Assembly: GCF_001907695.1 (NCBI RefSeq)
Contig: NZ_KV880638.1
Coordinates: 248,882-312,881, forward strand
Direction of reading: 5' to 3'
DNA from: Thalassospira sp. TSL5-1
Lineage (GTDB): Bacteria > Pseudomonadota > Alphaproteobacteria > Rhodospirillales > Thalassospiraceae
Length of the DNA stretch: 64,000 bases
Within the stretch, counting starts at the first letter, position 1, and each line of letters opens with the position of its first letter. The translations under genes were made by a program, and so were the position numbers. Below the pieces are notes generated by a model. The model saw only the letters and a program-made list of their open reading frames with translations. It made no database searches and was not told the DNA's origin. This document shows positions 37,448 through 46,864 of this stretch, piece by piece.

Positions 37448-38296
37448 TCATTTGCGGGCGTTGCGCACGCCGTCGGCCAGTTCACGTACCAGGCCAGTGA
37501 CCACAAGGGCGGTGTTATCGGTGGCCTTGCCGTTTTCGTCAAGGCTTTCTGCGATTTTTGATACAATCGCCGAGCCAACAACGGCGGCATCGGCCTCGCG
37601 GGCAACTTCGGCGGCCTGGGCAGGCGTTTTGATACCAAAACCAACCGCGATGGGCAAATTGGTATGGCGCCGCAGGCGGGCCATTGCCTCGACAATCTGC
37701 TCATTTGTGGCTGAGCCCGCACCTGTGACACCGGCAACCGATACATAATAAACAAAGCCGCTGGTGTTCTGAACCAGTTTGGGCAGGCGTTTGTCATCGG
37801 ATGTCGGGGTGGTCAGGCGAATGAAGCTTAGTCCTTTATTGACGGTCGGAACACATAGCTCGGCGTCTTCTTCGGGCGGCAGGTCCACCACGATCAGGCC
37901 ATCAACACCGGCATTGCGGGCATCTTCCAGAAACTCGTTCACACCGTAAATAAAGATGGGATTGTAATAACCCATCAGGATGATCGGGGTTTCGTGGTCC
38001 TGATCGCGAAAGCCACGGACCAGCGAAAGTGTCTTGCGCATGTGCATGCCCGCAGCCAGCGCCCGGTTGGAGGCCTCCTGAATCGCGGGGCCATCGGCCA
38101 TCGGATCGGTAAAGGGCATGCCCAGTTCGATAATGTCGGCACCGGCTTCGGGCAGGGCTTTGAGAATTTCAAACGAGGTTTCCGGGTCCGGGTCGCCCGC
38201 CGTTATGAAGGTGACAAGACCGGCACGATCTTCCGCGTGCAGTTTTTCAAACCGTTTGGCGATGCGGTCCTGGCCGCCGATAATTGCGTCACTCAC
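37448..38296 (-). CDS. trpA: Tryptophan synthase alpha chain
   Basis: 282 residues of TIM-barrel fold. The catalytic Glu is in [17 protein letters not shown] and the catalytic Asp in [27 protein letters not shown] and [11 protein letters not shown] form the phosphate site. It cleaves indole-glycerol phosphate and passes indole to TrpB. Its ATG overlaps the trpB stop by 4 bp (ATGA), so translation is coupled. Confidence 0.97.
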   Translation of the reverse strand: MSDAIIGGQDRIAKRFEKLHAEDRAGLVTFITAGDPDPETSFEILKALPEAGADIIELGMPFTDPMADGPAIQEASNRALAAGMHMRKTLSLVRGFRDQDHETPIILMGYYNPIFIYGVNEFLEDARNAGVDGLIVVDLPPEEDAELCVPTVNKGLSFIRLTTPTSDDKRLPKLVQNTSGFVYYVSVAGVTGAGSATNEQIVEAMARLRRHTNLPIAVGFGIKTPAQAAEVAREADAAVVGSAIVSKIAESLDENGKATDNTALVVTGLVRELADGVRNARK

Positions 38297-39516
38297 AGTT
38301 TGACTCCCAGTGCTTCAGCCACGGTAAAGATGTCCTTGTCGCCGCGTCCGCTCAGGCACATCAGAATGATCTGGTCTTTGCCCATTTTCGGCGCGGTTTT
38401 AACGATTTGTGCAATGGCATGGCTGCATTCCAGGGCGGGAATGATGCCTTCCTTTTCCGAACACAGGGTAAAGGCATCCAGGGCTTCCTTATCCGTGATC
38501 GAGACATAGGTGGCCCGGCCAATATCCTTTAGCCAGGAATGCTCCGGCCCGATGCCGGGGTAATCCAGCCCGGCTGAAATCGAGTCGGCTTCTTTGATCT
38601 GGCCGTCATCATCCATCAGCAAATAGGTGCGGTTACCATGCAAAACGCCCGGGCGGCCAGCGGTCAGGCTGGCGGCATGGCGGCCGGTATGAACGCCATG
38701 CCCTGCGGCCTCGACACCGGTAATGGCAACATCCTTGTCATCCAGGAAGGGATGGAACAGGCCCATCGCATTCGACCCGCCGCCAACGGCTGCGATCACT
38801 TCATCGGGCAGGCGGCCTTCGGCTTCCATAATCTGGGCTTTGGCCTCGTTGCCGATCACACATTGAAAATCACGCACCAGTTCCGGGTAGGGGTGCGGCC
38901 CGGCAACGGTGCCGATGATATAGAAGGTATCGGTAACGTTGGTGACCCAGTCACGCAGGGCTTCGTTCATCGCATCCTTGAGCGAGCGCGAGCCCGATGT
39001 GACCGGTTTGACCTCGGCGCCGAGCAAACGCATGCGGAACACGTTGGGCGATTGGCGCTCGATATCCTTTGCACCCATGTAAATGGTGCAGGGCAGGCCA
39101 AAACGGGCGCAAACCGTGGCGGTTGCCACCCCATGCTGCCCGGCACCGGTTTCGGCGATGATGCGGGTTTTGCCCATGCGTTTTGCCAGCAAAATCTGCC
39201 CGATGCAGTTATTGATCTTGTGCGCGCCGGTATGGTTCAGGTCTTCGCGCTTGAAATAGATTTTGGCCCCGCCCAAATGGTTGGTCAGGCCTTCGGCGAA
39301 ATAAAGCGGGTTGGGACGCCCGACATAATATTTCAGGAAGTAATCCATTTCCTTGCGGAATTCGGGGTCTTCCTTGGCGTCTTTGTAGGCCTGCTCCAGT
39401 TCCAGGATCAGCGGCATCAGGGTTTCGGCAACAAAGCGACCACCAAAATGGCCAAAATGCCCGTCCGGGTCGGGCATGGAGCGAAAACTGTTTACGGAAG
39501 TCGGAGCAGACGTCAT
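38293..39516 (-). CDS. trpB: Tryptophan synthase beta chain
   Basis: 407 residues. The PLP lysine lies in [15 protein letters not shown]. The PLP-phosphate loop is GGGSNAMG, and the glutamate in AETGAGQHG is catalytic. It condenses indole with serine. It opens the trpB-trpA-accD-folC operon; GGGGA precedes the ATG by seven bases. trpF, which in many relatives stands directly before trpB, is not here. Confidence 0.97.
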   Translation of the reverse strand: MTSAPTSVNSFRSMPDPDGHFGHFGGRFVAETLMPLILELEQAYKDAKEDPEFRKEMDYFLKYYVGRPNPLYFAEGLTNHLGGAKIYFKREDLNHTGAHKINNCIGQILLAKRMGKTRIIAETGAGQHGVATATVCARFGLPCTIYMGAKDIERQSPNVFRMRLLGAEVKPVTSGSRSLKDAMNEALRDWVTNVTDTFYIIGTVAGPHPYPELVRDFQCVIGNEAKAQIMEAEGRLPDEVIAAVGGGSNAMGLFHPFLDDKDVAITGVEAAGHGVHTGRHAASLTAGRPGVLHGNRTYLLMDDDGQIKEADSISAGLDYPGIGPEHSWLKDIGRATYVSITDKEALDAFTLCSEKEGIIPALECSHAIAQIVKTAPKMGKDQIILMCLSGRGDKDIFTVAEALGVKL

Positions 39517-39642
39517 GGATAGTCCCCGTTTTAGGCCGCAGCATGATGGCTGCGACGGGTGAGGCAGGCAAATGAAGGTAACACCGTATGTCTACGCAGT
39601 CAGGCGCCGGTTGGATGACTGGCGCTGTGCGGACGGGGGACC

Positions 39643-39819
39643 TTAATGGTCGGCGTGGGCCAGCTCTTTATCAAAGATATATTTCTTGGAGCAATAGGGG
39701 CAAACGACTTCGCCTTTTTCTTCAAGATTGAGATAAACGGTCGGATGACCAAGATGCCCTTTGCCGCCGTCGCAGGCGATATTCAGGCTGCCAACTTTGA
39801 TTTCTTCGCTGATCTTCAT
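39643..39819 (-). CDS. zf-CHCC zinc-finger protein
   Basis: 58 residues from ATG 39819 with GGGA nine bases upstream. The open frame to 39897 adds unconserved residues. The metal ligands are Cys in IACDGGKGHLGHPTVYL, the His of GHP, and the two Cys of CPYC. This is the family to which the mitochondrial complex I accessory subunit NDUFS6 belongs; the bacterial members are short and of unsettled role. A link to respiratory complex I here is inference from homology only. Confidence 0.85.
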   Translation of the reverse strand: MKISEEIKVGSLNIACDGGKGHLGHPTVYLNLEEKGEVVCPYCSKKYIFDKELAHADH

Positions 39820-39954
39820 ATATCTAGTTCCCAGTTTGCGGCGATATTGACCCCGGTTTGATCGGGATGATACCCATAACGCATATTCAATCAACACTTC
39901 CGCATCGGTTTAGCGCAATTGCGCCATGTGGAAAAGAGCGGAGATCATTCATTT

Positions 39955-40929
39955 ATGAATGCAATGCCCGATTATGCGATCGAGGTTGAAGGACTGACCA
40001 AGATCTATAAAAGCGCGCAGGGTGAAAAGCTCGCGCTTGATAACGTTTCGTTGAAAATTCCCCGGGGGTCGTTTTTTGCCCTTTTGGGGCCAAACGGGGC
40101 GGGAAAATCGACTTTTATCAACATTTTGGCCGGTTTGGTGACAAAAAGTGGTGGTACGGCCAAAATCTGGGGTCATGATATTGTCGATCAGATGCGCCTG
40201 GCGCGCTGTTCGATCGGGATCGTGCCGCAGGAATTGAACCTGGATGCCTTTTTTACCCCGCGTCAGGCGATGGAATTGCAGGCCGGGCTGTATGGCGTGC
40301 CCAAATCCGAACGGCGCACCGATGAAATTCTTGATGCGATTGGCCTGCTTGATAAGGCGGATTCGTATGCCCGTTCGCTGTCGGGCGGGATGCGCCGTCG
40401 CTTGTTGGTCGGCAAGGCAATGGTACATAACCCGCCGGTATTGGTGCTTGATGAACCAACCGCCGGGGTGGATATCGAACTGCGCCAGCAATTGTGGGCT
40501 TATGTCAAGGAACTGAACAAGGCCGGTGTGACGATTGTTCTGACCACCCATTACCTGGAAGAGGCCGAAGAGCTTTGTGATGAAATTGCCATCATCAACA
40601 AAGGCAAGGTCATTGCCCATGAAGACAAGAAAACCCTGTTGCGCCGCATTGATCACAAGGCGCTGGTGTTGACCGTGAAGGGCACCCTGAATGCGGTGCC
40701 CGATGCCCTGGCCCCGTGGGGGGCAGAGCAAAAAGGTGAAAACCAGATTGCCCTGCATTATCGCCCCAGTGAAAACAGCATGTCCGATATTTTGCGGGCT
40801 ATTCAGGCAAGCGGCCTTGAGATCAATGACCTGTCGACCGATGAAGGTGATCTGGAAGATATTTTCCTGATGCTGACGCGGGAAAACAATAAATCACTGG
40901 CTGAAGGCACGTCTGGTCAGGCGGCCTGA
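39955..40929 (+). CDS. ABC transporter ATP-binding protein (ABC-2 type, YadG-like)
   Basis: About 324 residues from ATG 39955. Walker A is LLGPNGAGKSTF, the signature SLSGGMRRRLLVGKA, Walker B VLVLDEPTAGVD, and the switch His is in LTTHYLEEAEE. The C-terminal 90 residues form the regulatory extension seen in ABC-2 exporters. The permease that such ATPases need (YadH-like) is not adjacent, since the next gene is a lipoprotein hydrolase behind a terminator. It could pair with a permease elsewhere. The substrate is unknown. Confidence 0.9.
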   Translation: MNAMPDYAIEVEGLTKIYKSAQGEKLALDNVSLKIPRGSFFALLGPNGAGKSTFINILAGLVTKSGGTAKIWGHDIVDQMRLARCSIGIVPQELNLDAFFTPRQAMELQAGLYGVPKSERRTDEILDAIGLLDKADSYARSLSGGMRRRLLVGKAMVHNPPVLVLDEPTAGVDIELRQQLWAYVKELNKAGVTIVLTTHYLEEAEELCDEIAIINKGKVIAHEDKKTLLRRIDHKALVLTVKGTLNAVPDALAPWGAEQKGENQIALHYRPSENSMSDILRAIQASGLEINDLSTDEGDLEDIFLMLTRENNKSLAEGTSGQAA

Positions 40930-40978
40930 TATGGTGGCGTGAACCGTGCAAATTTGGGCAGAGTAAAGCCCCGCATCC

Positions 40979-41020
40979 CTCCCGGCAGGAATAATTTCCC
41001 TGCCGGGAGTTGTGTTTTTG
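40979..41020 (+). terminator. Rho-independent terminator after the ABC ATPase gene
   Basis: CTCCCGGCAGG (40979-40989) pairs with CCTGCCGGGAG (40999-41009) across a 9-nt loop, followed by TTGTGTTTTTG. Confidence 0.88.
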
Positions 41021-41104
41021 CCCGATATTTTACGGCGATTATGATCCGGGATTGGAAATATACCATCATAGACCGGCATAGACCGGTAACGGGAGAACAG
41101 GCAG

Positions 41105-42208
41105 GTGAGTCAGACACGAAATCAGCTATGCCAAGGACGAAAATGGATATTTCCGGATGTGGTGCGGTTTGCGGTTCTGCCATTGATATTGCTGATGGCG
41201 GCCTGTGCGCCGACCCTTAAGGCTGCAGATGATCCAGTGGCAACGGTATCGTTTGTTGCAGCTTCTGATGTTTCCGATGAAGTGAATACATCTGGATATC
41301 TCCTGAAAAGTGCGGATGAGTATTATCAGGCCGCAGATGGTACCCGGCTGGCCTTGCAACGCTGGCTGCCTCGGAAGGAAAGTGATGACGGGCGGCAAGT
41401 TGCGCCCAGGGCGGTGATTCTGGCGTTGCATGGTTTTGGCGATTATGCCAATGGCCTGGATGAAGCCGGGCAGATTTTGCGCCAGCACGGTATTGCGGTT
41501 TATGCTTATGACCAGCGCGGGTTTGGCCGTTCCCCCACCCGTGGTTTTTGGCCGGGCACGGCAACGCTGGTGCAGGATGCCAGCGATGCGTTGGCGCTTT
41601 TGCGTCATCAATATCCCGGGAAGCCGGTTTATCTGGCCGGGGTTTCGATGGGGGCGGCGGTGGCAACCGTGACGGCGGCAACTCGTCCCTATTTGATGGA
41701 TGGCGTTATTCTGGTCTCGCCTGCGGTGTGGGATCGCGATGACATGCCCTGGTATCAAACGCTGCCTTTGTCGGTTCTGTCGCACAGTTTGCCGTGGTTG
41801 CCGGTATCGGGCCGGGGGCTGGATATTTGGCCATCGGATAATATCGCCATGTTGCGCCGGTTGGCCCGTGATCCGAATATGTTATCGTCGGTCAGGGTTG
41901 ATATGGTGGCCGGGCTTGCCAATTTGATGGATGAGGCCCGGATGCGCGCCAGGGATGTGCAGGTTCCGGCATTGATCATGATGGGGCGGCACGACCAGGT
42001 TATTCCACCTGACGTCATGGCGGCCTTTGCCCGTGATATTGCGGAACATGACCGACATGGCAACGTTGATAAGGGATCGGCAACAATTTGTGTGTATGAC
42101 AACGGTTATCACATGTTGTTGCGCGATTTGAACGGGCCCAATGTGATTGCCGACATGGCGGCGTGGGTGAAGGGCAGCATATCTGCAAAGTCGGCTGCTT
42201 GCCGGTAA
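41105..42208 (+). CDS. Alpha/beta hydrolase lipoprotein (monoacylglycerol lipase-like)
   Basis: 367 residues from a GTG at 41105, nine bases after GGGAG. A signal peptide ends in the lipobox LLMAAC, so the enzyme is anchored to a membrane on the periplasmic side. The hydrolase core has HGFGDYANGL (oxyanion region), YDQRGFGRSP, the nucleophile elbow GVSMG, the acid in MMGRHDQVIPP, and the His in YDNGYHMLL. These are typical of the serine aminopeptidase S33/Hydrolase_4 group that includes monoacylglycerol lipases. The substrate is not known. Confidence 0.87.
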   Translation: MSQTRNQLCQGRKWIFPDVVRFAVLPLILLMAACAPTLKAADDPVATVSFVAASDVSDEVNTSGYLLKSADEYYQAADGTRLALQRWLPRKESDDGRQVAPRAVILALHGFGDYANGLDEAGQILRQHGIAVYAYDQRGFGRSPTRGFWPGTATLVQDASDALALLRHQYPGKPVYLAGVSMGAAVATVTAATRPYLMDGVILVSPAVWDRDDMPWYQTLPLSVLSHSLPWLPVSGRGLDIWPSDNIAMLRRLARDPNMLSSVRVDMVAGLANLMDEARMRARDVQVPALIMMGRHDQVIPPDVMAAFARDIAEHDRHGNVDKGSATICVYDNGYHMLLRDLNGPNVIADMAAWVKGSISAKSAACR

Positions 42209-42346
42209 CGGATTGCTTTTTGACCGCAAGGCCAGGATCAGGTAACATTTTGAAGCATTTGAAAAATAAGGGCTGACAGGCCATTCGGCGGCATCTTGGG
42301 ATGTGGTGGTGATGGGTCAGTCCATTGCGGAAGGATCAGGGCCGGT

Positions 42347-44083
42347 ATGCTGCGGACCGTTCGAGCAAAGTTTGTGGGGGTCGCGGCATTTTTTGTCGTC
42401 TGCCTGACCATTGGAACCGGTTTCTCCGTTATTCAGTCGCTGGGTATTAATGGTGATCTAGAGGCGGTGTCACGTTATGTGACGCCGGTAAAGGATGCCC
42501 TTTCCGATGTGCGTGCCCGCCAGCTTGAGCAGATTGCCCTGCTGGACCGCTATATGCGGGTGGTGGAAAGCGAGGGGGGGGATGCCTCTTTGCTTGGTGG
42601 TCTCGAAATCGAGATCAAGGCCAAGCAAACCCAGATCGAACAGGCCTTTCGCAAGGCCTTTACCTCGGCTGCACTGGGGCGGGCGCAAGCCAGTTCGCAT
42701 TTTGATCAGGGTGTTTTGCTTAACCTTGATGTCCGCATGCGCGAATTTGCCGATATTTCCTCTCAGTTCAATATCGGGATGGAAAAGCTGCTGGATGCGG
42801 TGCATCAAGGCGATATTACCACCGCTCAGCGTCAGGAAAATGTCGTACGCGGTATCCATCGCAACATCGTGCTGAATTTGCGCAGCGAGATTTTGCGTCT
42901 TGAACGCTATGTTGCCGAAACGGTCGAGGCCGTTTCGGCACGCGAGGATTTTCTGATCCAGGCGGAATTCATCATGATGCTGATCGCGGCGGTGGCGGGG
43001 CTGGGCATTGCCTATTACCTTGGCATTGGTGTGGCCCGCACGGTGAATGATACCACCAAGGCGATTAACAGTGTGCAGTCCGGCAAACTTGATACCAGCC
43101 TGGATTTCAAGGGACAGGGCGATTTTTCCGCCCTTGCCAATGCCTTTAACCGCATGACGCGCGAATTGCGGGTGCGGTTTCGGATGCGCGAACGATTTGG
43201 CAAATATGTTGATCCCAAGGTTCTGAATAACCTGCTGTCGCAGGAAACCGCGCTTGAAACCTCGCAAAAGCGGGTGATGACGGTCAGTGTTGTCAACCTT
43301 ACCGGGTTTGACTGGCTGGCCGAACATACCGCGCCGGAAAAGCTGGTGGATTTCCTGAATGACTATCTGACCGCGATGACAGAGCCGATTTCCGGCCATA
43401 GCGGCATTATCGACAATTTCATCGGCGACCGGGTGATGGGCTTTTGGGGCCCGCCCTTCTGTAATGAAAAAAGCCATGCAATGCACGCCTGTAAGGCGGC
43501 GCTGGAACAGGTGGCTCGCTTTAATGCGCTTAAAACCAAATATGCCGATTTGATTGGTGATCATGGCCTCGATATTCGTATTGGCATTGCTACGGGCGAG
43601 GTTGTTGTGGGGTCGATCGGCACGGATAAATCGCGGGCTTATACTGTGGTTGGCGACTGCGTGAACTATGCCCACCGGCTTGAAAAGGCCAACCGCATTT
43701 ATGGTACGCGCATTCTGGCCTCGAACGAGACGGCCAGCCTGGCGTCGTCAGATGTGGAAATGCGCGATCTGGACCATGTGGTGCTGCTGGGCACGGAAAA
43801 GGTGGTTTATCTCTATGAAATACTGTCTGAAAACGGGCAACTGAGTGATGAACGCCGTGAATGGCGCAAGGATTACGAAACGGCGATTGGCTTTTACCGT
43901 GAGGGGGCGTTTGAGGAAGCAGCACCGCTGTTTGAGAAGGTGCTGGATTTCAATAACGGTGATTTTGCCGCCCAGCTCATGATCAACCGCATGGAACGCC
44001 TCAGCCGCCGTGAACAGGACCGCGAATGGAACGGTACCTGGGTGGTGCGCGATCCTTATGAACGGCGCGACGTTGAAAGCTGA
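42347..44083 (+). CDS. Membrane-bound class III nucleotide cyclase homologue with altered active site
   Basis: 578 residues from ATG 42347, preceded by AAGGA. One transmembrane helix near residues 8-30, a helical periplasmic domain, a second helix near residues 205-225, a HAMP linker, then the cyclase domain from about residue 300 to 480. The transition-state pair is present (Asn440 and Arg444 in VNYAHRLE), as is the second metal Asp361 (FIGD). The first metal-binding Asp is replaced by Asn317 (VVNLTGF), and the base-selecting Lys before FIGD is Asn357. Activity is therefore doubtful. The C-terminal tail is TPR-like (GAFEEAAPLFEKVL). Confidence 0.85.
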   Translation: MLRTVRAKFVGVAAFFVVCLTIGTGFSVIQSLGINGDLEAVSRYVTPVKDALSDVRARQLEQIALLDRYMRVVESEGGDASLLGGLEIEIKAKQTQIEQAFRKAFTSAALGRAQASSHFDQGVLLNLDVRMREFADISSQFNIGMEKLLDAVHQGDITTAQRQENVVRGIHRNIVLNLRSEILRLERYVAETVEAVSAREDFLIQAEFIMMLIAAVAGLGIAYYLGIGVARTVNDTTKAINSVQSGKLDTSLDFKGQGDFSALANAFNRMTRELRVRFRMRERFGKYVDPKVLNNLLSQETALETSQKRVMTVSVVNLTGFDWLAEHTAPEKLVDFLNDYLTAMTEPISGHSGIIDNFIGDRVMGFWGPPFCNEKSHAMHACKAALEQVARFNALKTKYADLIGDHGLDIRIGIATGEVVVGSIGTDKSRAYTVVGDCVNYAHRLEKANRIYGTRILASNETASLASSDVEMRDLDHVVLLGTEKVVYLYEILSENGQLSDERREWRKDYETAIGFYREGAFEEAAPLFEKVLDFNNGDFAAQLMINRMERLSRREQDREWNGTWVVRDPYERRDVES

Positions 44084-44220
44084 CGGGGCAATCTTTGTTA
44101 AAAAAGACGGCGACGTATTGCTTACCCCTTATTGTGCAAAAACCTGTCAAAAACCCTTGCCCGAATGGTGCAAAACCTGTATCACCCAAATCGCTTGATG
44201 ATTTTGCATCAATGCCCTGC

Positions 44221-44297
44221 GCACCCGTAGCTCAGCTGGATAGAGCGTTGCCCTCCGAAGGCAAAGGCCACAGGTTCGAATCCTGTCGGGTGCGCCA
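44221..44297 (+). tRNA. tRNA-Arg (anticodon CCG)
   Basis: The 77-nt sequence folds as a cloverleaf: acceptor GCACCCG pairs with CGGGTGC, the D arm is GCTCAGCTGGATAGAGC, the anticodon stem TTGCC/GGCAA encloses CTCCGAA with anticodon CCG, and the T arm is CAGGTTCGAATCCTG. CCA is encoded. It reads CGG codons. It stands at the left edge of the AT-richer region, directly before an integrase fragment. Confidence 0.97.
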
Positions 44298-44359
44298 CTT
44301 TTCCATGCGTATTTCCCACTAAATAACTGATTTCATTGCCGAAAATCGCCAAAACAGCG

Positions 44360-44572
44360 ATGTTGGTGCGACGCATGGTAGACCAGTTTGTAGACCAATC
44401 CCCGAGCTATACTTTCCAAAAACGCAGAATCTTTTATTTCTCACGACGTGTTCCTGCTGACCTCCAGGCAAAATATCGTTCGTTATGCATCGAGAAAACA
44501 GACATATTTCTGACAGGTTTAGTATTGGGCTGTAATTTCTTAATAAACTTCTGTAGGAGCGTGATGCTTTAA
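44360..44572 (+). pseudogene. Truncated tyrosine-recombinase (integrase) N-terminus
   Basis: The start [13 protein letters not shown], continued by [19 protein letters not shown] and ADLQAKYRS, is the N-terminal arm seen in many alphaproteobacterial phage-type integrases. Homology-like sequence ends after about 40-50 residues and runs into unrelated codons. The core-binding and catalytic domains, including the R-H-R-Y residues, are missing. Its position right after a tRNA gene, reading away from it, is standard for an integrase that inserts at that tRNA. It is a remnant without activity. Confidence 0.7.
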
Positions 44573-44627
44573 AATTGGATTGTTTTGGCATTCGATGAAA
44601 AAAAATATAATGGGGGTTAAAGAGGTT

Positions 44628-45743
44628 TTAAAAACGTCTTGTCTCAGAATTATGGATGGTTTGGATTATTAGTTTTTCGAGACGAGGGCCTAAGGTTTCG
44701 ATATTAAATCTTTGTGCTATGTTAACCTGTGCTGAAATTCCCATAAGGCGTCTTGCTTCGTTATCGGCGACTAAATTCTTTAAGCTATCTGCCATCAAAG
44801 TATATTTCATATTTCCGCCTGCAAGGATACCTGTTTGGTTATTTTTGATGAGGTTGTTGACGCCAGTGCAATTGGCAAAAGCGACGCACGGAAGGCCTGA
44901 CGCCATTGCTTCTGCTACGACTAGGCCAAAGCTTTCGTACTGTGAAGCTAGCGCAAAAATCTGGGCTTTTTGAAGCTCAGGCTCAACTTTTTGCACTATG
45001 CCAGGCATTGATACACGTTCTTCAAGTTTTAGTTCTTTGACCCGTTGAATTAAGTTAGCGCGAAGTGGTCCATCGCCTAAAATTCTTAGATCCCATTGAG
45101 GGATCTGGTTCGCTATACTTGCAAAGGCTTCCAATAGTATTTGATGGCCTTTTGATTCGTCGAATCTACCAATAGATATAATTCTTTTATTTCTTTGTAA
45201 TAAAGGGGTAGATGAAGATGGGGGCATGTTAACTGGATTCTCTATCGTAGTCATCTTTCTTCTTATAGCAGAAGGATAACCCAAGCGTATTGATTCCATG
45301 GGAACAGTTATGTGCCGTAAAAAGGGAAGTGCTGTCCAGTATAGTGCTTTTTCTATTGGATGATTTTTATAATGTTCGATACTTGTGTGTTCGCAAGCTA
45401 TAACTGGTATCTGACTACCCATGAGAGCGAGCGAAACGGGTATAAAACTACTATGCATAAAAGCAAGGACTACATCAGGTTTTTTTTTAATGATTATTTC
45501 TCTTATTTTTTTAATTCGGTGTAGTAGTGTTCCTAATGTAGACGGTGTATGCGGGTTTCCGATTCCCATTCTTATGTTTTCAATATTCGATGGAAATGGA
45601 TAAAAAGGTGCTTCTCCAATCGCATCGGATGTTACGGCTGTTACTGTATGGGAGTTTTGTAAATATGTTGCAAACTCACAGAAAACGCGCTCTGCTCCTC
45701 CTGGAGCTTGATGAAGACCTTTTATGATCATCATAATTTTCAT
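44628..45743 (-). CDS. Glycosyltransferase family 4 (first from the tRNA)
   Basis: 371 residues with the GT-B fold. The N-terminal motif GLHQAPGGAERVFCEFA and the C-terminal ExxxxxxE motif in YESFGLVVAEAMASGLP, with GRFDESKGHQILLEAF between them, are diagnostic for GT4. It transfers a sugar from a nucleotide donor with retention at the cytosolic face of the membrane. Its ATG overlaps the stop of the upstream gene by 4 bp. It is the last gene of the island operon. Confidence 0.9.
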   Translation of the reverse strand: MKIMMIIKGLHQAPGGAERVFCEFATYLQNSHTVTAVTSDAIGEAPFYPFPSNIENIRMGIGNPHTPSTLGTLLHRIKKIREIIIKKKPDVVLAFMHSSFIPVSLALMGSQIPVIACEHTSIEHYKNHPIEKALYWTALPFLRHITVPMESIRLGYPSAIRRKMTTIENPVNMPPSSSTPLLQRNKRIISIGRFDESKGHQILLEAFASIANQIPQWDLRILGDGPLRANLIQRVKELKLEERVSMPGIVQKVEPELQKAQIFALASQYESFGLVVAEAMASGLPCVAFANCTGVNNLIKNNQTGILAGGNMKYTLMADSLKNLVADNEARRLMGISAQVNIAQRFNIETLGPRLEKLIIQTIHNSETRRF

Positions 45744-46861
45744 GATTTATGCACTCTGGCTAAATCAGAAAAAAGTTTTTGCCATCTATCGAAAATGTGT
45801 GAAGGTGCGTATTTAGCTACAGATTCTATTGCGATTTCTCCCATGTCTTTGCACATTTCCGGAGAGTCAATCATGTGTTGCATCGCTTTAGCAAAGGCTG
45901 CTTCTGTCGATTCGACGAGTAATCCGTTATAACCGTCTTGAAGAAGTTCATTAACACCTGATGTGGATTTCAATCCAATGGCAGGAACTCCGTAGCTTAA
46001 TGCTTCAACAAGTGCATTTGGAAAACCTTCCCATAATGATGGAAAGGCAAGAAAATCGCTTTTTTCATACCAATCTGATACGTTTTTAACTGAGCCAGCA
46101 AAGACTACACGATCTGTTAAATTTAGTTTTTTTGCGAGACCACGTAATTCTGTTTCGGCCTCTCCGTCTCCCACAAGCGCAAGCGTCCAGTCGGGATTTT
46201 TGTCAGCTATCAGCGCAAATGCGCGAAGGAGAAAGGTTTGGTTTTTCTGGTAGCTTAAGCGTCCCATACTAAGAATTAATTTTGTTTTTGGAGCTCGGCT
46301 AATGCTAAGATGACAGTTTGAAGGTTTCCAGACTGGATTTGGAATCGCAACAATGCGTTTTCGCAAAAACGCGGGATACTTCTTTCGATAGCTTTCCAAT
46401 TGTACAGTGATGCAATCTGATGTTGCTAAAAACAAATTTGATCGGCGACGAAGTTGCTTCCCGTGTCGAACGTAGTCAAACAAGTCTGGAGAGTTACGCT
46501 CTGCGGCAATGATTGGGATTCCCGTTCCTAATAAAGCAGTTCGTGTCGCAATGAAGGCTCCAACTTGAAAAGCAATAATTACGTCAGGCTGGAAGTCCAG
46601 TATTAAGTGTCGAATACGCATTTGCCTTCTGAGACGCAAGCCCCATCCTGCCGCGTTTTGAGGATTCCCCATATCCAGTTTCATCCACTTAATTTGAGGA
46701 TGTAGTTCGTAATGTGCCTCGGCGTTTTCTTCATCCCAAGTGAGAAGACCGACTTTGAAGCCCCGGTCAATCATTTCGTTCATCATGGCTGTTGCCATGC
46801 GTTCAACCCCACCCGCCATACGATGAAAATTACGACAGACGAATAAAATGGAGACAGACAT
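45740..46861 (-). CDS. Glycosyltransferase family 4 (second)
   Basis: 373 residues, GT-B fold. It has FHRMAGGVERMATAMMNEM near the N-terminus, LSMGRLSYQKNQTFLLRAF in the middle, and the donor-site motif WEGFPNALVEALSYGVP. It is related to but clearly different from the neighbouring GT4, so each probably makes its own linkage. It begins 3 bp after the stop of the GT2 gene before it. Confidence 0.9.
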   Translation of the reverse strand: MSVSILFVCRNFHRMAGGVERMATAMMNEMIDRGFKVGLLTWDEENAEAHYELHPQIKWMKLDMGNPQNAAGWGLRLRRQMRIRHLILDFQPDVIIAFQVGAFIATRTALLGTGIPIIAAERNSPDLFDYVRHGKQLRRRSNLFLATSDCITVQLESYRKKYPAFLRKRIVAIPNPVWKPSNCHLSISRAPKTKLILSMGRLSYQKNQTFLLRAFALIADKNPDWTLALVGDGEAETELRGLAKKLNLTDRVVFAGSVKNVSDWYEKSDFLAFPSLWEGFPNALVEALSYGVPAIGLKSTSGVNELLQDGYNGLLVESTEAAFAKAMQHMIDSPEMCKDMGEIAIESVAKYAPSHIFDRWQKLFSDLARVHKS

Positions 46862-46864
46862 TTT

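Noticed and set aside
42470..43675. 401-codon open frame antisense to the cyclase gene
   Set aside because: Shadow of the cyclase frame; His/Arg/Gln-rich composition without family resemblance.
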